Of a stretch of DNA of 64,000 nucleotides, positions 1-7,545 are shown piece after piece. The notes below the pieces were generated by a model that did no database searches, had not been told where the DNA came from, and was given only the letters and a program-made list of their open reading frames with translations. This stretch comes from Pseudomonas uvaldensis (GTDB lineage Bacteria > Pseudomonadota > Gammaproteobacteria > Pseudomonadales > Pseudomonadaceae), in assembly GCF_021271205.1 (NCBI RefSeq), contig NZ_JAIWKS010000009.1, positions 166,899-230,898 of the forward strand, in the 5' to 3' direction. Position 1 is the first letter of the stretch. Each line of letters starts with the position of its first letter. The position numbers and the translations under genes were made by a program.

Positions 1-741
1 GAACTGGGTTTCCTGGCCAGCCTGGCGATCTGCAACGTCGGCATCAGTTCGCTGGTGCGTGAATCCGACCTGACGCTGTTGACCCAGGCCGGTCGCGAAA
101 TCGGCGTGGCTTCGACCAAGGCATTCACCACGCAACTGGTGGGCCTGCTGTTGCTGACCCTGTCCCTGGGTCAGGTGCGCGGCACGCTGGGCGAAGGTGT
201 CGAGGCCAAGCTGGTGGAAGAACTGCGTCGCCTGCCGGCCCGCCTGGGCGAAGCCCTGGCCATGGACAGCACCGTGGAAAAGATCGCCGAGCTGTTCGCC
301 GAGAAGAACCACACCCTGTTCCTCGGGCGTGGCGCGCAATTCCCGGTGGCGATGGAAGGGGCCTTGAAGCTCAAGGAAATCTCCTACATCCACGCCGAGG
401 CCTATCCGGCCGGTGAACTCAAGCACGGCCCGCTGGCGCTTGTGGACAACGACATGCCGGTGGTTACCGTAGCGCCGAACAACGAACTGCTGGAGAAGCT
501 CAAGTCCAACCTGCAGGAAGTGCGCGCCCGTGGCGGCCAGTTGATCGTCTTCGCCGATGAAAAAGCCGGCATGACCAACGGCGAAGGCACTCATGTGGTG
601 CACATGCCGCACATCCACGACATCCTCTCGCCGATCCTCTATACCCTTCCGCTGCAACTGCTGTCGTACTACGTGGCGGTGCTCAAGGGCACCGATGTGG
701 ACCAGCCGCGGAATCTGGCGAAGTCTGTGACGGTGGAGTGA
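1..741 (+). CDS. glmS: Glutamine--fructose-6-phosphate aminotransferase, C-terminal part (5' end outside window)
   Basis: The reading frame is open from base 1 and ends at TGA 739-741, so only the last 246 residues are present. They form the isomerase half of GlmS: a SIS-type sugar-phosphate domain ending in the family's highly conserved tail NLAKSVTVE. The segment AYPAGELKHGPLALV is the typical second SIS-domain signature. The full enzyme makes glucosamine-6-phosphate from fructose-6-phosphate and glutamine, the first step toward UDP-GlcNAc, peptidoglycan and LPS; the glutaminase domain lies upstream of the window. The conserved 3' end is also the target read by Tn7 TnsD. Identification is firm. 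Confidence 0.97.
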   Translation, partial: ELGFLASLAICNVGISSLVRESDLTLLTQAGREIGVASTKAFTTQLVGLLLLTLSLGQVRGTLGEGVEAKLVEELRRLPARLGEALAMDSTVEKIAELFAEKNHTLFLGRGAQFPVAMEGALKLKEISYIHAEAYPAGELKHGPLALVDNDMPVVTVAPNNELLEKLKSNLQEVRARGGQLIVFADEKAGMTNGEGTHVVHMPHIHDILSPILYTLPLQLLSYYVAVLKGTDVDQPRNLAKSVTVE

Positions 742-761
742 GTCGTCTACCGAAAGCCAGG

Positions 762-770
762 TTTTTTGTA
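762..770 (+). other. Predicted Tn7 attachment point (attTn7) downstream of glmS
   Basis: Tn7 and mini-Tn7 insert about 25 bp after the glmS stop codon in pseudomonads, which here is about base 765. The placement is inferred from the intact conserved glmS tail and known spacing. No Tn7 end or target duplication is visible, so the site appears empty. Confidence 0.55.
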
Positions 771-789
771 ATCTACGTAATGAATGTTC

Positions 790-810
790 GGGTTTAGCGC
801 CGCTAAACCC
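790..810 (+). terminator. Hairpin after glmS, probable terminator
   Basis: GGGTTTAGCG (790-799) and CGCTAAACCC (801-810) are perfect inverted arms with almost no spacer, so the real loop is formed by the innermost GCGCCGC bases. It lies 48 bp after the glmS stop. The downstream tract GCTCATTCTT is only weakly T-rich, so termination efficiency is uncertain. Confidence 0.6.
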
Positions 811-926
811 GCTCATTCTTCCAAGACGCATCGTTCCTTACGCGTGGCTGGCCCTTCGCCAAATAGCTGAAGAATCCGACTCAACATCTGCGCTCATCTT
901 GAGAAACCAAAATTTTATTTTGAAGG

Positions 927-961
927 TATTTTTTCGATTTTTTTGAGAAGATGAAAAAATA
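927..961. promoter_or_regulatory. Distal dyad operator (O1) of the hipBA promoter
   Basis: TATTTTTTC (927-935) and GAAAAAATA (953-961) are exact reverse complements separated by 17 bases. The same nine-base arms with the same 17-base gap recur at 1009-1043, exactly 82 bp downstream. HipB-type antitoxins bind inverted repeats in front of their own gene, so this is read as an auxiliary autoregulatory operator. Assignment to HipB is inference. Confidence 0.6.
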
Positions 962-1006
962 TTTTCCTTTTTCTCGTTAGAAATCGATCTCAGGCATCTA
1001 TGTGCT

Positions 1007-1045
1007 AGTATTTTTTCAAATTCTCAAGGAAATTGAAAAAATACT
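1007..1045. promoter_or_regulatory. Proximal dyad operator (O2) of the hipBA promoter
   Basis: Here the arms extend to 13 perfect bases: AGTATTTTTTCAA (1007-1019) and TTGAAAAAATACT (1033-1045). The dyad ends three bases before the hipB start codon and overlaps a possible -10 hexamer, so a bound dimer would block both transcription and ribosome access. The inner nine-base arms match O1 exactly with identical spacing. Confidence 0.65.
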
Positions 1046-1048
1046 GCC

Positions 1049-1507
1049 ATGCCCAAAAAAACAGCACCCCTCATGCCATCCGCTGAGCGGCTCCTGCGGC
1101 AGCTTGGCGAACGGATCGAGCTGGCTCGTAAGCGTCGTAAGATAACTGCGACACAAATGGCTGCGCGTGCGGGGATGAGCGCTCCTACGTTGAGGGCGCT
1201 GGAAAGTGGCAGTCCTGCTGTGACCATAGGGGCTTACGTTTCGGTATTGGTAGCCTTGGGGTTGGAGAAGGACCTTGAATTGCTCGCACGCACGGATGAG
1301 TTAGGCCGCGATCTGCAAGACGCGCAGTTGAAAGGGCGTTCTACAGTCGAGCACATCAAGCCAAAAGCAGGGCTGCCTCAGGTTCATGGGGACAATTTGC
1401 TCAGCGTCTCAGCAAAAGAGAATAGTTCTGCATCGCCAACCGCTTACAGCCGAAGCCAGACAAGCTCTGAACTGGCCAAGAAGCTTTTAGGGGAAGACGA
1501 TGCCTGA
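1049..1507 (+). CDS. hipB: HipB-like antitoxin, XRE-family HTH repressor
   Basis: A 152-residue protein with an XRE helix-turn-helix at about residues 15-70, including TATQMAARAGMSAPTLRALESG. It should neutralise the HipA kinase encoded next and repress the operon through the dyads just upstream. E. coli HipB is about 88 residues; this one has a Ser-rich, poorly structured C-terminal tail from about residue 100 that could be the HipA-contacting or proteolysis-sensitive part. The ATG at 1049 has no well-spaced ribosome site: AAGGA at 1026-1030 is 18 bases away, and a stop lies in frame just upstream. Its 3' end overlaps hipA by 8 bases, implying coupling. Confidence 0.85.
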   Translation: MPKKTAPLMPSAERLLRQLGERIELARKRRKITATQMAARAGMSAPTLRALESGSPAVTIGAYVSVLVALGLEKDLELLARTDELGRDLQDAQLKGRSTVEHIKPKAGLPQVHGDNLLSVSAKENSSASPTAYSRSQTSSELAKKLLGEDDA

Positions 1508-2756
1508 AAGGATTTTCGTCTACGCAGACTGGAATGAAACAGCACCCGTACTGCTTGGAACCCTTCATTCCCGCCGACTGGCAGGATCCGAGCGTATGGA
1601 GTTCGAGTACACCCGGGCTGTTCTTCAAACCATTCACACTCAGATTGCCATCGACCCTCGGATTCAGCCTTACGAAGGGCGGCAATATCCAGCGAGAAAT
1701 TGCTTTGGGTGCGTATCGGACTCCTCGCCTGATCGATGGGGGCGACTGCTGATGGATCGTCGCTTGGAGCGGGATAAAAGAGCAGGAGTCGTACCGCAGG
1801 ACGCACGGCTGTTTGACTCGGACTATCTCATCGGGGTTCACGACGCCTACCGGGTAGGGGGACTGCGTTTCAAAGTCGAGGAAGAAGGAGCGTTCCTTGA
1901 TGACCATGTGGAGCATGCCGCTCCACCGATGGCTCGCATGCGTGAGCTTGAAGAGGCTTCGCGTCGATTTGAAGCTGGAGAGGATCGGGGGGCTCAGGGT
2001 CAGGACTGGATTCGAATGCTCATTGCTCCAGGGGGCTCTCTGGGTGGAGCGAGGCCCAAGGCAAGCGTAGTTGATGACGATCACGCTCTCTGGATAGGAA
2101 AATTTCCCAGTAATAGAGACACCCACGACGTGGGCGGCTGGGAGATGGTCGTCAACACATTGGCCCAAGGCTGTGGGCTATATGTGGCTGAAGGAAAAGC
2201 GCAACGGTACGCGAGTGAGTACCACTGTTTCATGGTGAAGCGCTTTGACAGAACAGTAAGGGGAGGCCGACTTCACTTCGCTTCAGCGATGACCCTGACC
2301 GACCACCAGGATGGTGATGGGCATGAGACAGGGGCCAGTTACCTGGAAATTGCAGAGGTATTGGTAAGGGAGGGGGCCGCTGCCGACGTAGATCTTCCCG
2401 AGCTTTGGCGAAGAATTGTTTTCAACATGCTGGTTTCGAATACTGACGATCATCTACGAAACCATGGCTTCCTGTTGGAACCAGGGCGCGGTTGGCGTCT
2501 TTCCCCCGCATATGACATGAACCCGGTCCCTGGTGACACTGGCTTGAGGCTCAACGTTTCAGAGGCCGATAACGCCATAGACCTTGATTTGGCAATGAGC
2601 GTGGCCGGCTACTTCCGCGTCTCTGCTGACGATGCCAGACAAACCATCCAAAGGTTCCAGGGCGTCGTCGGAAAATGGCCCAGGGTCGCGCGCTATCTGG
2701 GCATCTCAAGCAATGAGCAGGAGCGGATGGCGCCAGCATTTGCGCTTGCTCGCTAA
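1500..2756 (+). CDS. hipA: HipA-like serine/threonine kinase toxin
   Basis: A 418-residue HipA-family kinase. Visible motifs are the glycine-rich loop GGSLGGARPK (178-187), an ATP-binding lysine in WIGKFPS (K201), the catalytic loop NTDDHLRNHGF (314-324; catalytic Asp 316 and Asn 321 by alignment to E. coli HipA), and the metal-binding SPAYDM (Asp 339). All catalytic residues are intact, so it should be active. Family members phosphorylate aminoacyl-tRNA synthetases or other translation proteins and induce dormancy; the target here is unknown. It overlaps hipB and ends two bases before the convergent nrtR, so the pair is compactly inserted between glmS and the NAD locus. Confidence 0.9.
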   Translation: MPERIFVYADWNETAPVLLGTLHSRRLAGSERMEFEYTRAVLQTIHTQIAIDPRIQPYEGRQYPARNCFGCVSDSSPDRWGRLLMDRRLERDKRAGVVPQDARLFDSDYLIGVHDAYRVGGLRFKVEEEGAFLDDHVEHAAPPMARMRELEEASRRFEAGEDRGAQGQDWIRMLIAPGGSLGGARPKASVVDDDHALWIGKFPSNRDTHDVGGWEMVVNTLAQGCGLYVAEGKAQRYASEYHCFMVKRFDRTVRGGRLHFASAMTLTDHQDGDGHETGASYLEIAEVLVREGAAADVDLPELWRRIVFNMLVSNTDDHLRNHGFLLEPGRGWRLSPAYDMNPVPGDTGLRLNVSEADNAIDLDLAMSVAGYFRVSADDARQTIQRFQGVVGKWPRVARYLGISSNEQERMAPAFALAR

Positions 2757-2759
2757 GCG

Positions 2760-3467
2760 CTATTCCAGAAAACACCGATCAAACAGGTAAACACTGCCCG
2801 GCTTGAGGTTTTCCACTGTGCTTTGCGGTCGACCGCCGTCGCCGCTTATCTTGCGGCCGGTTTCCCGCAAGTATCCTGCCTCGGTCATTTTCAGCAAACG
2901 CTGGCGGATGCTGGTCTTGAGCACCGGGCGGTCGAGTACGATGGAGAAAACACTCACGGCTTGAGGCGCGCTGAATTCTGGTCCCAGGAACATGAGCGGC
3001 AGGCTGCTGTAGAGGGCTTTGGATAACAATCGCTCGTGGACAGCCGCTACCAGGCTGTTATGGTCGAAAGGCAGTTTTATCGAGCCGCTGGCGACGCCTT
3101 TGAGTGGGAAAAAACCCTGGTGCTCGGCGAGCTGGACCGCCTCGCTGACAATCGCCAGGTAGAACGTTGAGGACGACCAGCAGCGCGGATCGCGGAAGGC
3201 GTCGCCGACGGTGCCGACCTGTTCGATCCAGGCCAGCGGCATGCCCACTTTGCTTGAGCTGCGTAGGCGCTCCACGGCGTCGTTCAGCGTGAGATCCTCT
3301 ACGCCCCCGTTGACCACGATCCCCGGCAGTGCCCAGTGACCGGCGAACGGCTCGGCTTCCCGCCGGTTCAGGAGAATTTCCAGCGCCTGGGTTTCCCGGC
3401 AGAAGCGCAGCACACAGAGGTCGATGGTGTGCAAATAATCGCGCATGTGGGCTGTGGGATTTGGCAT
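2760..3467 (-). CDS. nrtR: NrtR, Nudix-related repressor of NAD synthesis genes
   Basis: 235 residues from the ATG at 3467, which follows the nadD2 stop by one base and has GGA at good spacing; a start at 3497 would run into nadD2. The N-terminal two thirds is a Nudix-fold domain (LLNRREAEPFAGHWALPGIVV is typical), without a catalytic Nudix box: the region after VNGGVEDLTL lacks the REUxEExGU residues. The C-terminal part (VLDRPVLKTSIRQRLLKMTEAGYLRET) is the winged helix of the NrtR family. NrtR senses ADP-ribose and represses NAD salvage and synthesis genes; its likely operators lie between nadD2 and pncA. Confidence 0.88.
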   Translation of the reverse strand: MPNPTAHMRDYLHTIDLCVLRFCRETQALEILLNRREAEPFAGHWALPGIVVNGGVEDLTLNDAVERLRSSSKVGMPLAWIEQVGTVGDAFRDPRCWSSSTFYLAIVSEAVQLAEHQGFFPLKGVASGSIKLPFDHNSLVAAVHERLLSKALYSSLPLMFLGPEFSAPQAVSVFSIVLDRPVLKTSIRQRLLKMTEAGYLRETGRKISGDGGRPQSTVENLKPGSVYLFDRCFLE

Positions 3468-3468
3468 G

Positions 3469-4014
3469 TCAGGTTCCGTGGGCAGCATAAAGGTCATAGT
3501 TTAACGGGTTCATGCCGGGCGCCATCCAATGGATGGGCAAAGGTTGGCCCAGGGCCAATCGTTCGCGGACCAGTGTGCTGCGCACGTGAATCCTTTCCTC
3601 CACGCACAGGATGGAAAACCGCTCCAGCAATGCCTGGCCGCGATAGAACGTCGGTAACAGATCCGCGACGTCCTCACCTACCACCAACGCTATCCGCTTG
3701 CCGTCCAGGGCCAGGCTGTCGGCAAGGTGGGCGAGCAGCGTGTAGCTGTAGATGGGGCCTTCAACGCCGCGTGCCACGACTTGCTCCACCCGGCTGGCGC
3801 GCACTTCGGCGCGGCACAGTGGCTGGATGTTATCCACAACCGATTCCAGCCAGTTCAGACGAACTTCGTAGTCGATCATTTGCTTGCCGTAGGGGTGCCT
3901 GAAACTCGGGGCCACCAACACGCGCCTGGCGTGACGTGAGGCTTCGATCATCACCTGGGCGTGGCCGGAGTGAGGTGGGTTGAAGGCACCGCCATACAGC
4001 GCTATCTCAAACAT
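3469..4014 (-). CDS. nadD2: NadD-type nicotinate/nicotinamide-nucleotide adenylyltransferase (NadD2)
   Basis: A 181-residue nucleotidyltransferase with the signature GGAFNPPHSGH at residues 8-18 and a C-terminal RSTLVR matching the family's second nucleotide-binding motif. It would adenylylate the mononucleotide made by the phosphoribosyltransferase next door to give the dinucleotide used by NadE. The main NadD of pseudomonads lies elsewhere (with proA and rsfS), so this is the second, salvage-linked paralogue. It is first in a two-gene minus-strand operon with nrtR and diverges from pncA across a region carrying two NrtR-like boxes. Confidence 0.85.
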   Translation of the reverse strand: MFEIALYGGAFNPPHSGHAQVMIEASRHARRVLVAPSFRHPYGKQMIDYEVRLNWLESVVDNIQPLCRAEVRASRVEQVVARGVEGPIYSYTLLAHLADSLALDGKRIALVVGEDVADLLPTFYRGQALLERFSILCVEERIHVRSTLVRERLALGQPLPIHWMAPGMNPLNYDLYAAHGT

Positions 4015-4031
4015 GGATTCAATCTCTATTT

Positions 4032-4046
4032 GTACACGACATGTAC
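4032..4046. promoter_or_regulatory. NrtR-like operator near nadD2
   Basis: The 15-mer GTACACGACATGTAC, 18 bases before the nadD2 start, matches the perfect copy at 4144-4158 at 12 of 15 positions. Its place in front of nadD2-nrtR suggests autoregulation. Binding by NrtR is inferred from context and symmetry. Confidence 0.6.
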
Positions 4047-4140
4047 TCTAGCATTTTCTTCAGCTCATTACGCAAGCTTCCATATGGAATGAAAACAGTG
4101 TTGAGCTAAATAAAATTTCTTTTCAGAGTGGCTTGCCATG

Positions 4141-4161
4141 AAAGTACATGTCATGTACTTT
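4141..4161. promoter_or_regulatory. Perfect 21-bp palindrome, NrtR-like operator of the pncA operon
   Basis: AAAGTACATG, a single T, then CATGTACTTT form a perfect dyad 28 bases before the pncA start. Its core GTACATGTCATGTAC recurs imperfectly at 4032-4046. It overlaps an upstream in-frame ATG at 4138, another reason to place the pncA start at 4189. Confidence 0.7.
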
Positions 4162-4188
4162 TCGGGCCGTGAAGAGGAGAAACCCAGC

Positions 4189-4836
4189 ATGAACAGCCTG
4201 ACCCGCAAAACTGCTTCCTTCGATGTCGATGCGCAAAAGAGCTTCACACCGCTTTGCCCTGATGAGCTACCTGTGCCGGGCGGTGATCAAATCGCCGGTG
4301 AGCTGAATTTCATCGCGTCGCTGGCCAGCCTGCGCGTCGGCAGCAAGGATGCCCACACACCCCTGGCGCCATGGGTGGTCGCCGAGCACTCACAGATGCT
4401 CGTGCCCACCGGGCTCGCGCACGCTGACGTTACCTGGGTCAGCCACTGTGTCCCTGGTACCGAGGGGTTCACCCTGCTGGACGAACTGCCGACCCCATAC
4501 GATTACGACTATTTCGTCTGGAAGGGCGTCGAGCCGGATCTGCACCCGTACGGCGCCTGCTACCACGACCTGCACGGCAAGCTTTCCACCGGTGTCATCG
4601 AGTACCTGAAAGGGCTGGATGTGGAACAGGTCATTGTCGGTGGGCTGGCACTGGATTTCTGCGTGAAGACCACAGCCCTGCAACTGGCAGCCGCCGGTTT
4701 CAAAGTGATCATTCATCTGCCAGCCTGTCGGGCCATCAGTGAGCAGGGCGCCGTTCAAGCCATTCATGACTTGCAGCAAGCGGGGGTCCTGGTGGCCACC
4801 ACCCGTGAAGAAACCATTCGCCAGGCAAACGTGTAA
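4189..4836 (+). CDS. pncA: Nicotinamidase
   Basis: 215 residues of an isochorismatase-fold amidohydrolase that converts nicotinamide to nicotinate. The catalytic Asp is in FDVDAQKSF, the Lys in FVWKG, and the nucleophilic Cys in GGLALDFCVK, the usual triad. The start at 4189 has GAGGAGA eight bases upstream. The alternative ATG at 4138 lies over an operator palindrome and would add an unrelated tail. It is first in the plus-strand pncA-pncB-nadE-nudK run, with pncB starting 9 bases after its stop, and is probably repressed by NrtR. Confidence 0.93.
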   Translation: MNSLTRKTASFDVDAQKSFTPLCPDELPVPGGDQIAGELNFIASLASLRVGSKDAHTPLAPWVVAEHSQMLVPTGLAHADVTWVSHCVPGTEGFTLLDELPTPYDYDYFVWKGVEPDLHPYGACYHDLHGKLSTGVIEYLKGLDVEQVIVGGLALDFCVKTTALQLAAAGFKVIIHLPACRAISEQGAVQAIHDLQQAGVLVATTREETIRQANV

Positions 4837-4845
4837 GGAGCCGAC

Positions 4846-6075
4846 ATGGACAGCGCATTCGATTCAAGCAACGGTGTCATCCAGAGCCTCCTGGATACCG
4901 ATTACTACACCTTCACCATGATGCAGGCAGTCTTGCACCAGCACCCGAACGTGGAGGTGGAATACCAGTTCATCGTGCGTTCCAAGGAGCGGTTGGGTCA
5001 CCTGATCCCCGACATTCGTATCGAGTTGGAGAAACTGGCCGGGTTGCAACTACGCGAGGGGGAACAACGGTTTCTGTTCAACAAACGCTTCCGTGAGTAC
5101 CTGACTCCGGACTTCGAGCAGTTCCTCGGCCTGTTTCGCTTCAACCTGCGTTACATCCACGTTTCGGAAGTCGACGGTCAACTGCACATTCGTGTCCGGG
5201 GTCCGATGCTGCACTGCATCATGTTCGAGCAACCGGTCCTGGCAATGGTCAGCGAACTGCGCAACCGTGAAAAGTATCCCGAAGTCGAGCTGGCCGACGT
5301 GACCCGCAAGCTGTATCAGAAATTCGAATGGCTGGAGAAAAACGCCAGCCGGGAGGAACTGGCCGAGTTTCGCGTTTCGGATTTCTCCACCCGCAGGCGC
5401 TTGTCGTTCAGGGCCCAGCGGGAAGTGGTGAATGTCATGCGCAACGATTTTCCCGGGGTGTTTGTCGGCACCAGTAACGCCCACCTGGCTTACGAATTCG
5501 ATCTACCGCTGATCGGCACCATGGCCCACCAGTGGCTGATGGTGCACCAGCAACTGGGGCGGCTGCGCGAGAGCCAGAACGCGGCGCTGGAAAACTGGGT
5601 GCGCGAATACCGTGGCCGGCTCGGTATCGCACTGACGGACTGCATCAGCACCGATTTTTTCCTCAAGGACTTCGACCTGTACTTTGCCAAGCTCTATGAC
5701 GGCCTGCGCCAGGATTCCGGTGATCCTATTGTCTGGGCTGACAAGGTGCTGCAGCGTTATCAGGAACTGGGCGTCGACCCACGCACCAAGGACCTGATGT
5801 TCTCCGATGGTTTGAATTTCGAAAAATGCCTGCCGATCCTGCGTCATGTTCGCGGCAAGGCCAAATTCGGCTTTGGCATGGGCACCAGCCTGGCCTGCGA
5901 TGTCGAGGGTGTCGAGCCGTTGAGCATCGTCATGAAACTGGTGCGGGTCCATGGCGAGCCGGTGGTTAAGTTCTCCGACGATCCCATCAAGAATGTCTGT
6001 GAAGATGCCTCGTTCCTGCGCTACGCCGCGCAAGTATTCAACGTCGCCCTGATCAATCCGCAATTGGGAGCCTGA
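4846..6075 (+). CDS. pncB: Nicotinate phosphoribosyltransferase
   Basis: 409 residues, the normal length for bacterial PncB. It joins nicotinate (from PncA) and PRPP to make nicotinate mononucleotide, with ATP hydrolysis. Family hallmarks include LLDTDYYTFTMMQAV near the N terminus, FRVSDFSTRRRLSFRAQ, GTSNAHLAYEFDLPLIGTMAHQW (with the His that is phosphorylated during catalysis) and YDGLRQDSGDP. AAGGAG precedes the ATG by seven bases. nadE begins after a single-base gap, so the three salvage genes are probably co-transcribed. Confidence 0.96.
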   Translation: MDSAFDSSNGVIQSLLDTDYYTFTMMQAVLHQHPNVEVEYQFIVRSKERLGHLIPDIRIELEKLAGLQLREGEQRFLFNKRFREYLTPDFEQFLGLFRFNLRYIHVSEVDGQLHIRVRGPMLHCIMFEQPVLAMVSELRNREKYPEVELADVTRKLYQKFEWLEKNASREELAEFRVSDFSTRRRLSFRAQREVVNVMRNDFPGVFVGTSNAHLAYEFDLPLIGTMAHQWLMVHQQLGRLRESQNAALENWVREYRGRLGIALTDCISTDFFLKDFDLYFAKLYDGLRQDSGDPIVWADKVLQRYQELGVDPRTKDLMFSDGLNFEKCLPILRHVRGKAKFGFGMGTSLACDVEGVEPLSIVMKLVRVHGEPVVKFSDDPIKNVCEDASFLRYAAQVFNVALINPQLGA

Positions 6076-6076
6076 T

Positions 6077-6907
6077 ATGACTTCGCTTCAGCAAAACACC
6101 ATCGCCCGGGAACTGGGCATTGACCGCCAACTCAAACCGGGTGGCGAACAAACTGAAATTGCCCGCCGCGTCGGGTTTATAAAACAGGTGATGCGTGAGT
6201 CGGGCTGTAAATCTCTGGTGTTGGGCATCAGTGGCGGTGTCGACTCTCTTACCGCCGGACGGATGTGTCAGTTGGCGGTGGAGCAACTGCGGGATGAAGA
6301 CTACGAAGCGCGTTTTATTGGCGTCCGGCTGCCTTACAAGACCCAGGCCGATGAACAGGACGCCCAGGCTTCCCTGGACTTCATCCGCCCGGACCTGATT
6401 ACCACCAGCAACATTGCCGCTTGTGTCGACGGGTTGATGGACAGTATCGCCATCGACGGCTTGGAGCCATCGGCCGAACTCACCGACTTTGCCAAAGGCA
6501 ACGTCAAGGCCCGGGCGCGGATGCTGGCGCAGTATGCGATCGCCAATTTCAGCAATGGGTTGGTGGTGGGCACCGATCATGGGGCAGAGGCGGTGATGGG
6601 CTTCTTCACCAAGTTCGGTGACGGCGCGTGCGACCTGGCGCCGCTATCCGGTCTGACGAAGACTCAGGTACGGTTGCTGGCCGAGGCGATGGGCGCGCCC
6701 ACGCATCTGGTACGCAAGGCGCCCACTGCGGATCTGGAAGACCTGGCGCCGGGCAAGCTGGATGAAGCGGCGTATGGATGCACTTACGAGGACATCGATG
6801 CGTACCTGATGGGTGAAGAGGTTTCGCCTCAGGTCCGTCAGATCATCGAACACGCTTACCTCAAGACGGCTCACAAACGAGCGCTGCCGCGGGTCCCGGC
6901 GTGTTGA
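6077..6907 (+). CDS. nadE: Ammonia-dependent NAD+ synthetase
   Basis: A 276-residue N-type ATP pyrophosphatase with the P-loop SGGVDS at residues 52-57 and VVGTDHGAEAVMGFFTKFGDGACDLAPLSG, characteristic of NH3-dependent NadE. It amidates nicotinate adenine dinucleotide to NAD+, the last step. It lacks the nitrilase-like glutaminase domain of the long, glutamine-dependent form, so free ammonia is the expected donor. GGGAG lies seven bases before the start. Third gene of the NrtR-controlled run. Confidence 0.95.
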   Translation: MTSLQQNTIARELGIDRQLKPGGEQTEIARRVGFIKQVMRESGCKSLVLGISGGVDSLTAGRMCQLAVEQLRDEDYEARFIGVRLPYKTQADEQDAQASLDFIRPDLITTSNIAACVDGLMDSIAIDGLEPSAELTDFAKGNVKARARMLAQYAIANFSNGLVVGTDHGAEAVMGFFTKFGDGACDLAPLSGLTKTQVRLLAEAMGAPTHLVRKAPTADLEDLAPGKLDEAAYGCTYEDIDAYLMGEEVSPQVRQIIEHAYLKTAHKRALPRVPAC

Positions 6908-6935
6908 ACGAATAATCGAAGAATGGAGCGGGTGA

Positions 6936-7532
6936 ATGACACAGGCTATCAGCACCAAAGACCGCGTACGCATCAAGAACGTCGAAGTCCTCTCGGACAA
7001 TTGGTACGTGCTGCGCAAGACAACCTATGACTATCTCGGCCGCGACGGCCAATGGCGCGAGCTGACCCGCGAAACCTATGACCGTGGCAACGGCGCCACC
7101 ATCCTGCTGTACAGCCGGGCCAAGCAGACTGTGGTCCTGACCCGGCAATTTCGCTTCCCTGCCTTCGTCAATGGCCATGACGACCTGTTGATCGAAACCT
7201 GCGCCGGCCTGCTGGATAACGACGATCCTCACACCTGCATCCGTAAGGAAACCCAGGAGGAAACCGGCTATGTCATCCAGAACGTGCGCAAGGTGTTCGA
7301 GGCCTTCATGAGCCCGGGATCGGTGACCGAGCGCATACATTTCTTCGTGGGCGAATATTTCGACGAGGACCGAAAGCACGAAGGCGGCGGCGTCGAAGCG
7401 GAAGGCGAGGAGATCGAGGTGTTGGAAATGTCCCTCGACCAGGCCTTGGGCATGATCGAAACCGGTGAGATCTGCGACGGCAAGACCATCATGTTGCTGC
7501 AGTACGCCAAGCTGCACCGGTTGTTGGATTAG
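6936..7532 (+). CDS. nudK: Nudix hydrolase of the NudK (GDP-mannose pyrophosphatase) type
   Basis: 198 residues with the Nudix segment GLLDNDDPHTCIRKETQEETGY. This is the E. coli NudK pattern, in which the loop is one residue shorter than the canonical box; the metal-binding EExG glutamates are intact. Family enzymes cleave GDP-mannose or ADP-ribose-like substrates. Next to an NrtR-controlled NAD locus, ADP-ribose turnover (ADP-ribose is the NrtR effector) is an attractive but unproven role. It follows nadE by 28 bases with a GGAGCGGG ribosome site. Confidence 0.85.
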   Translation: MTQAISTKDRVRIKNVEVLSDNWYVLRKTTYDYLGRDGQWRELTRETYDRGNGATILLYSRAKQTVVLTRQFRFPAFVNGHDDLLIETCAGLLDNDDPHTCIRKETQEETGYVIQNVRKVFEAFMSPGSVTERIHFFVGEYFDEDRKHEGGGVEAEGEEIEVLEMSLDQALGMIETGEICDGKTIMLLQYAKLHRLLD

Positions 7533-7545
7533 ATCTTCCTATGGC

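Larger units (their letters stand above)
742..1048. promoter_or_regulatory. AT-rich intergenic region between glmS and hipB
   Basis: This 307-base gap contains the attTn7 point, the glmS hairpin, and from about 900 onward an AT-rich stretch with long T and A runs, clearly unlike the GC-rich genes around it. It carries two equal-spaced dyads (separate entries). A TAGTAT at 1006-1011 is a possible -10 element overlapping the second dyad. No further gene is seen. Confidence 0.6.

Noticed and set aside
1401..2168. 255-codon minus frame over hipB/hipA
   Set aside because: Antisense to an intact kinase with all motifs; no supporting start signals.
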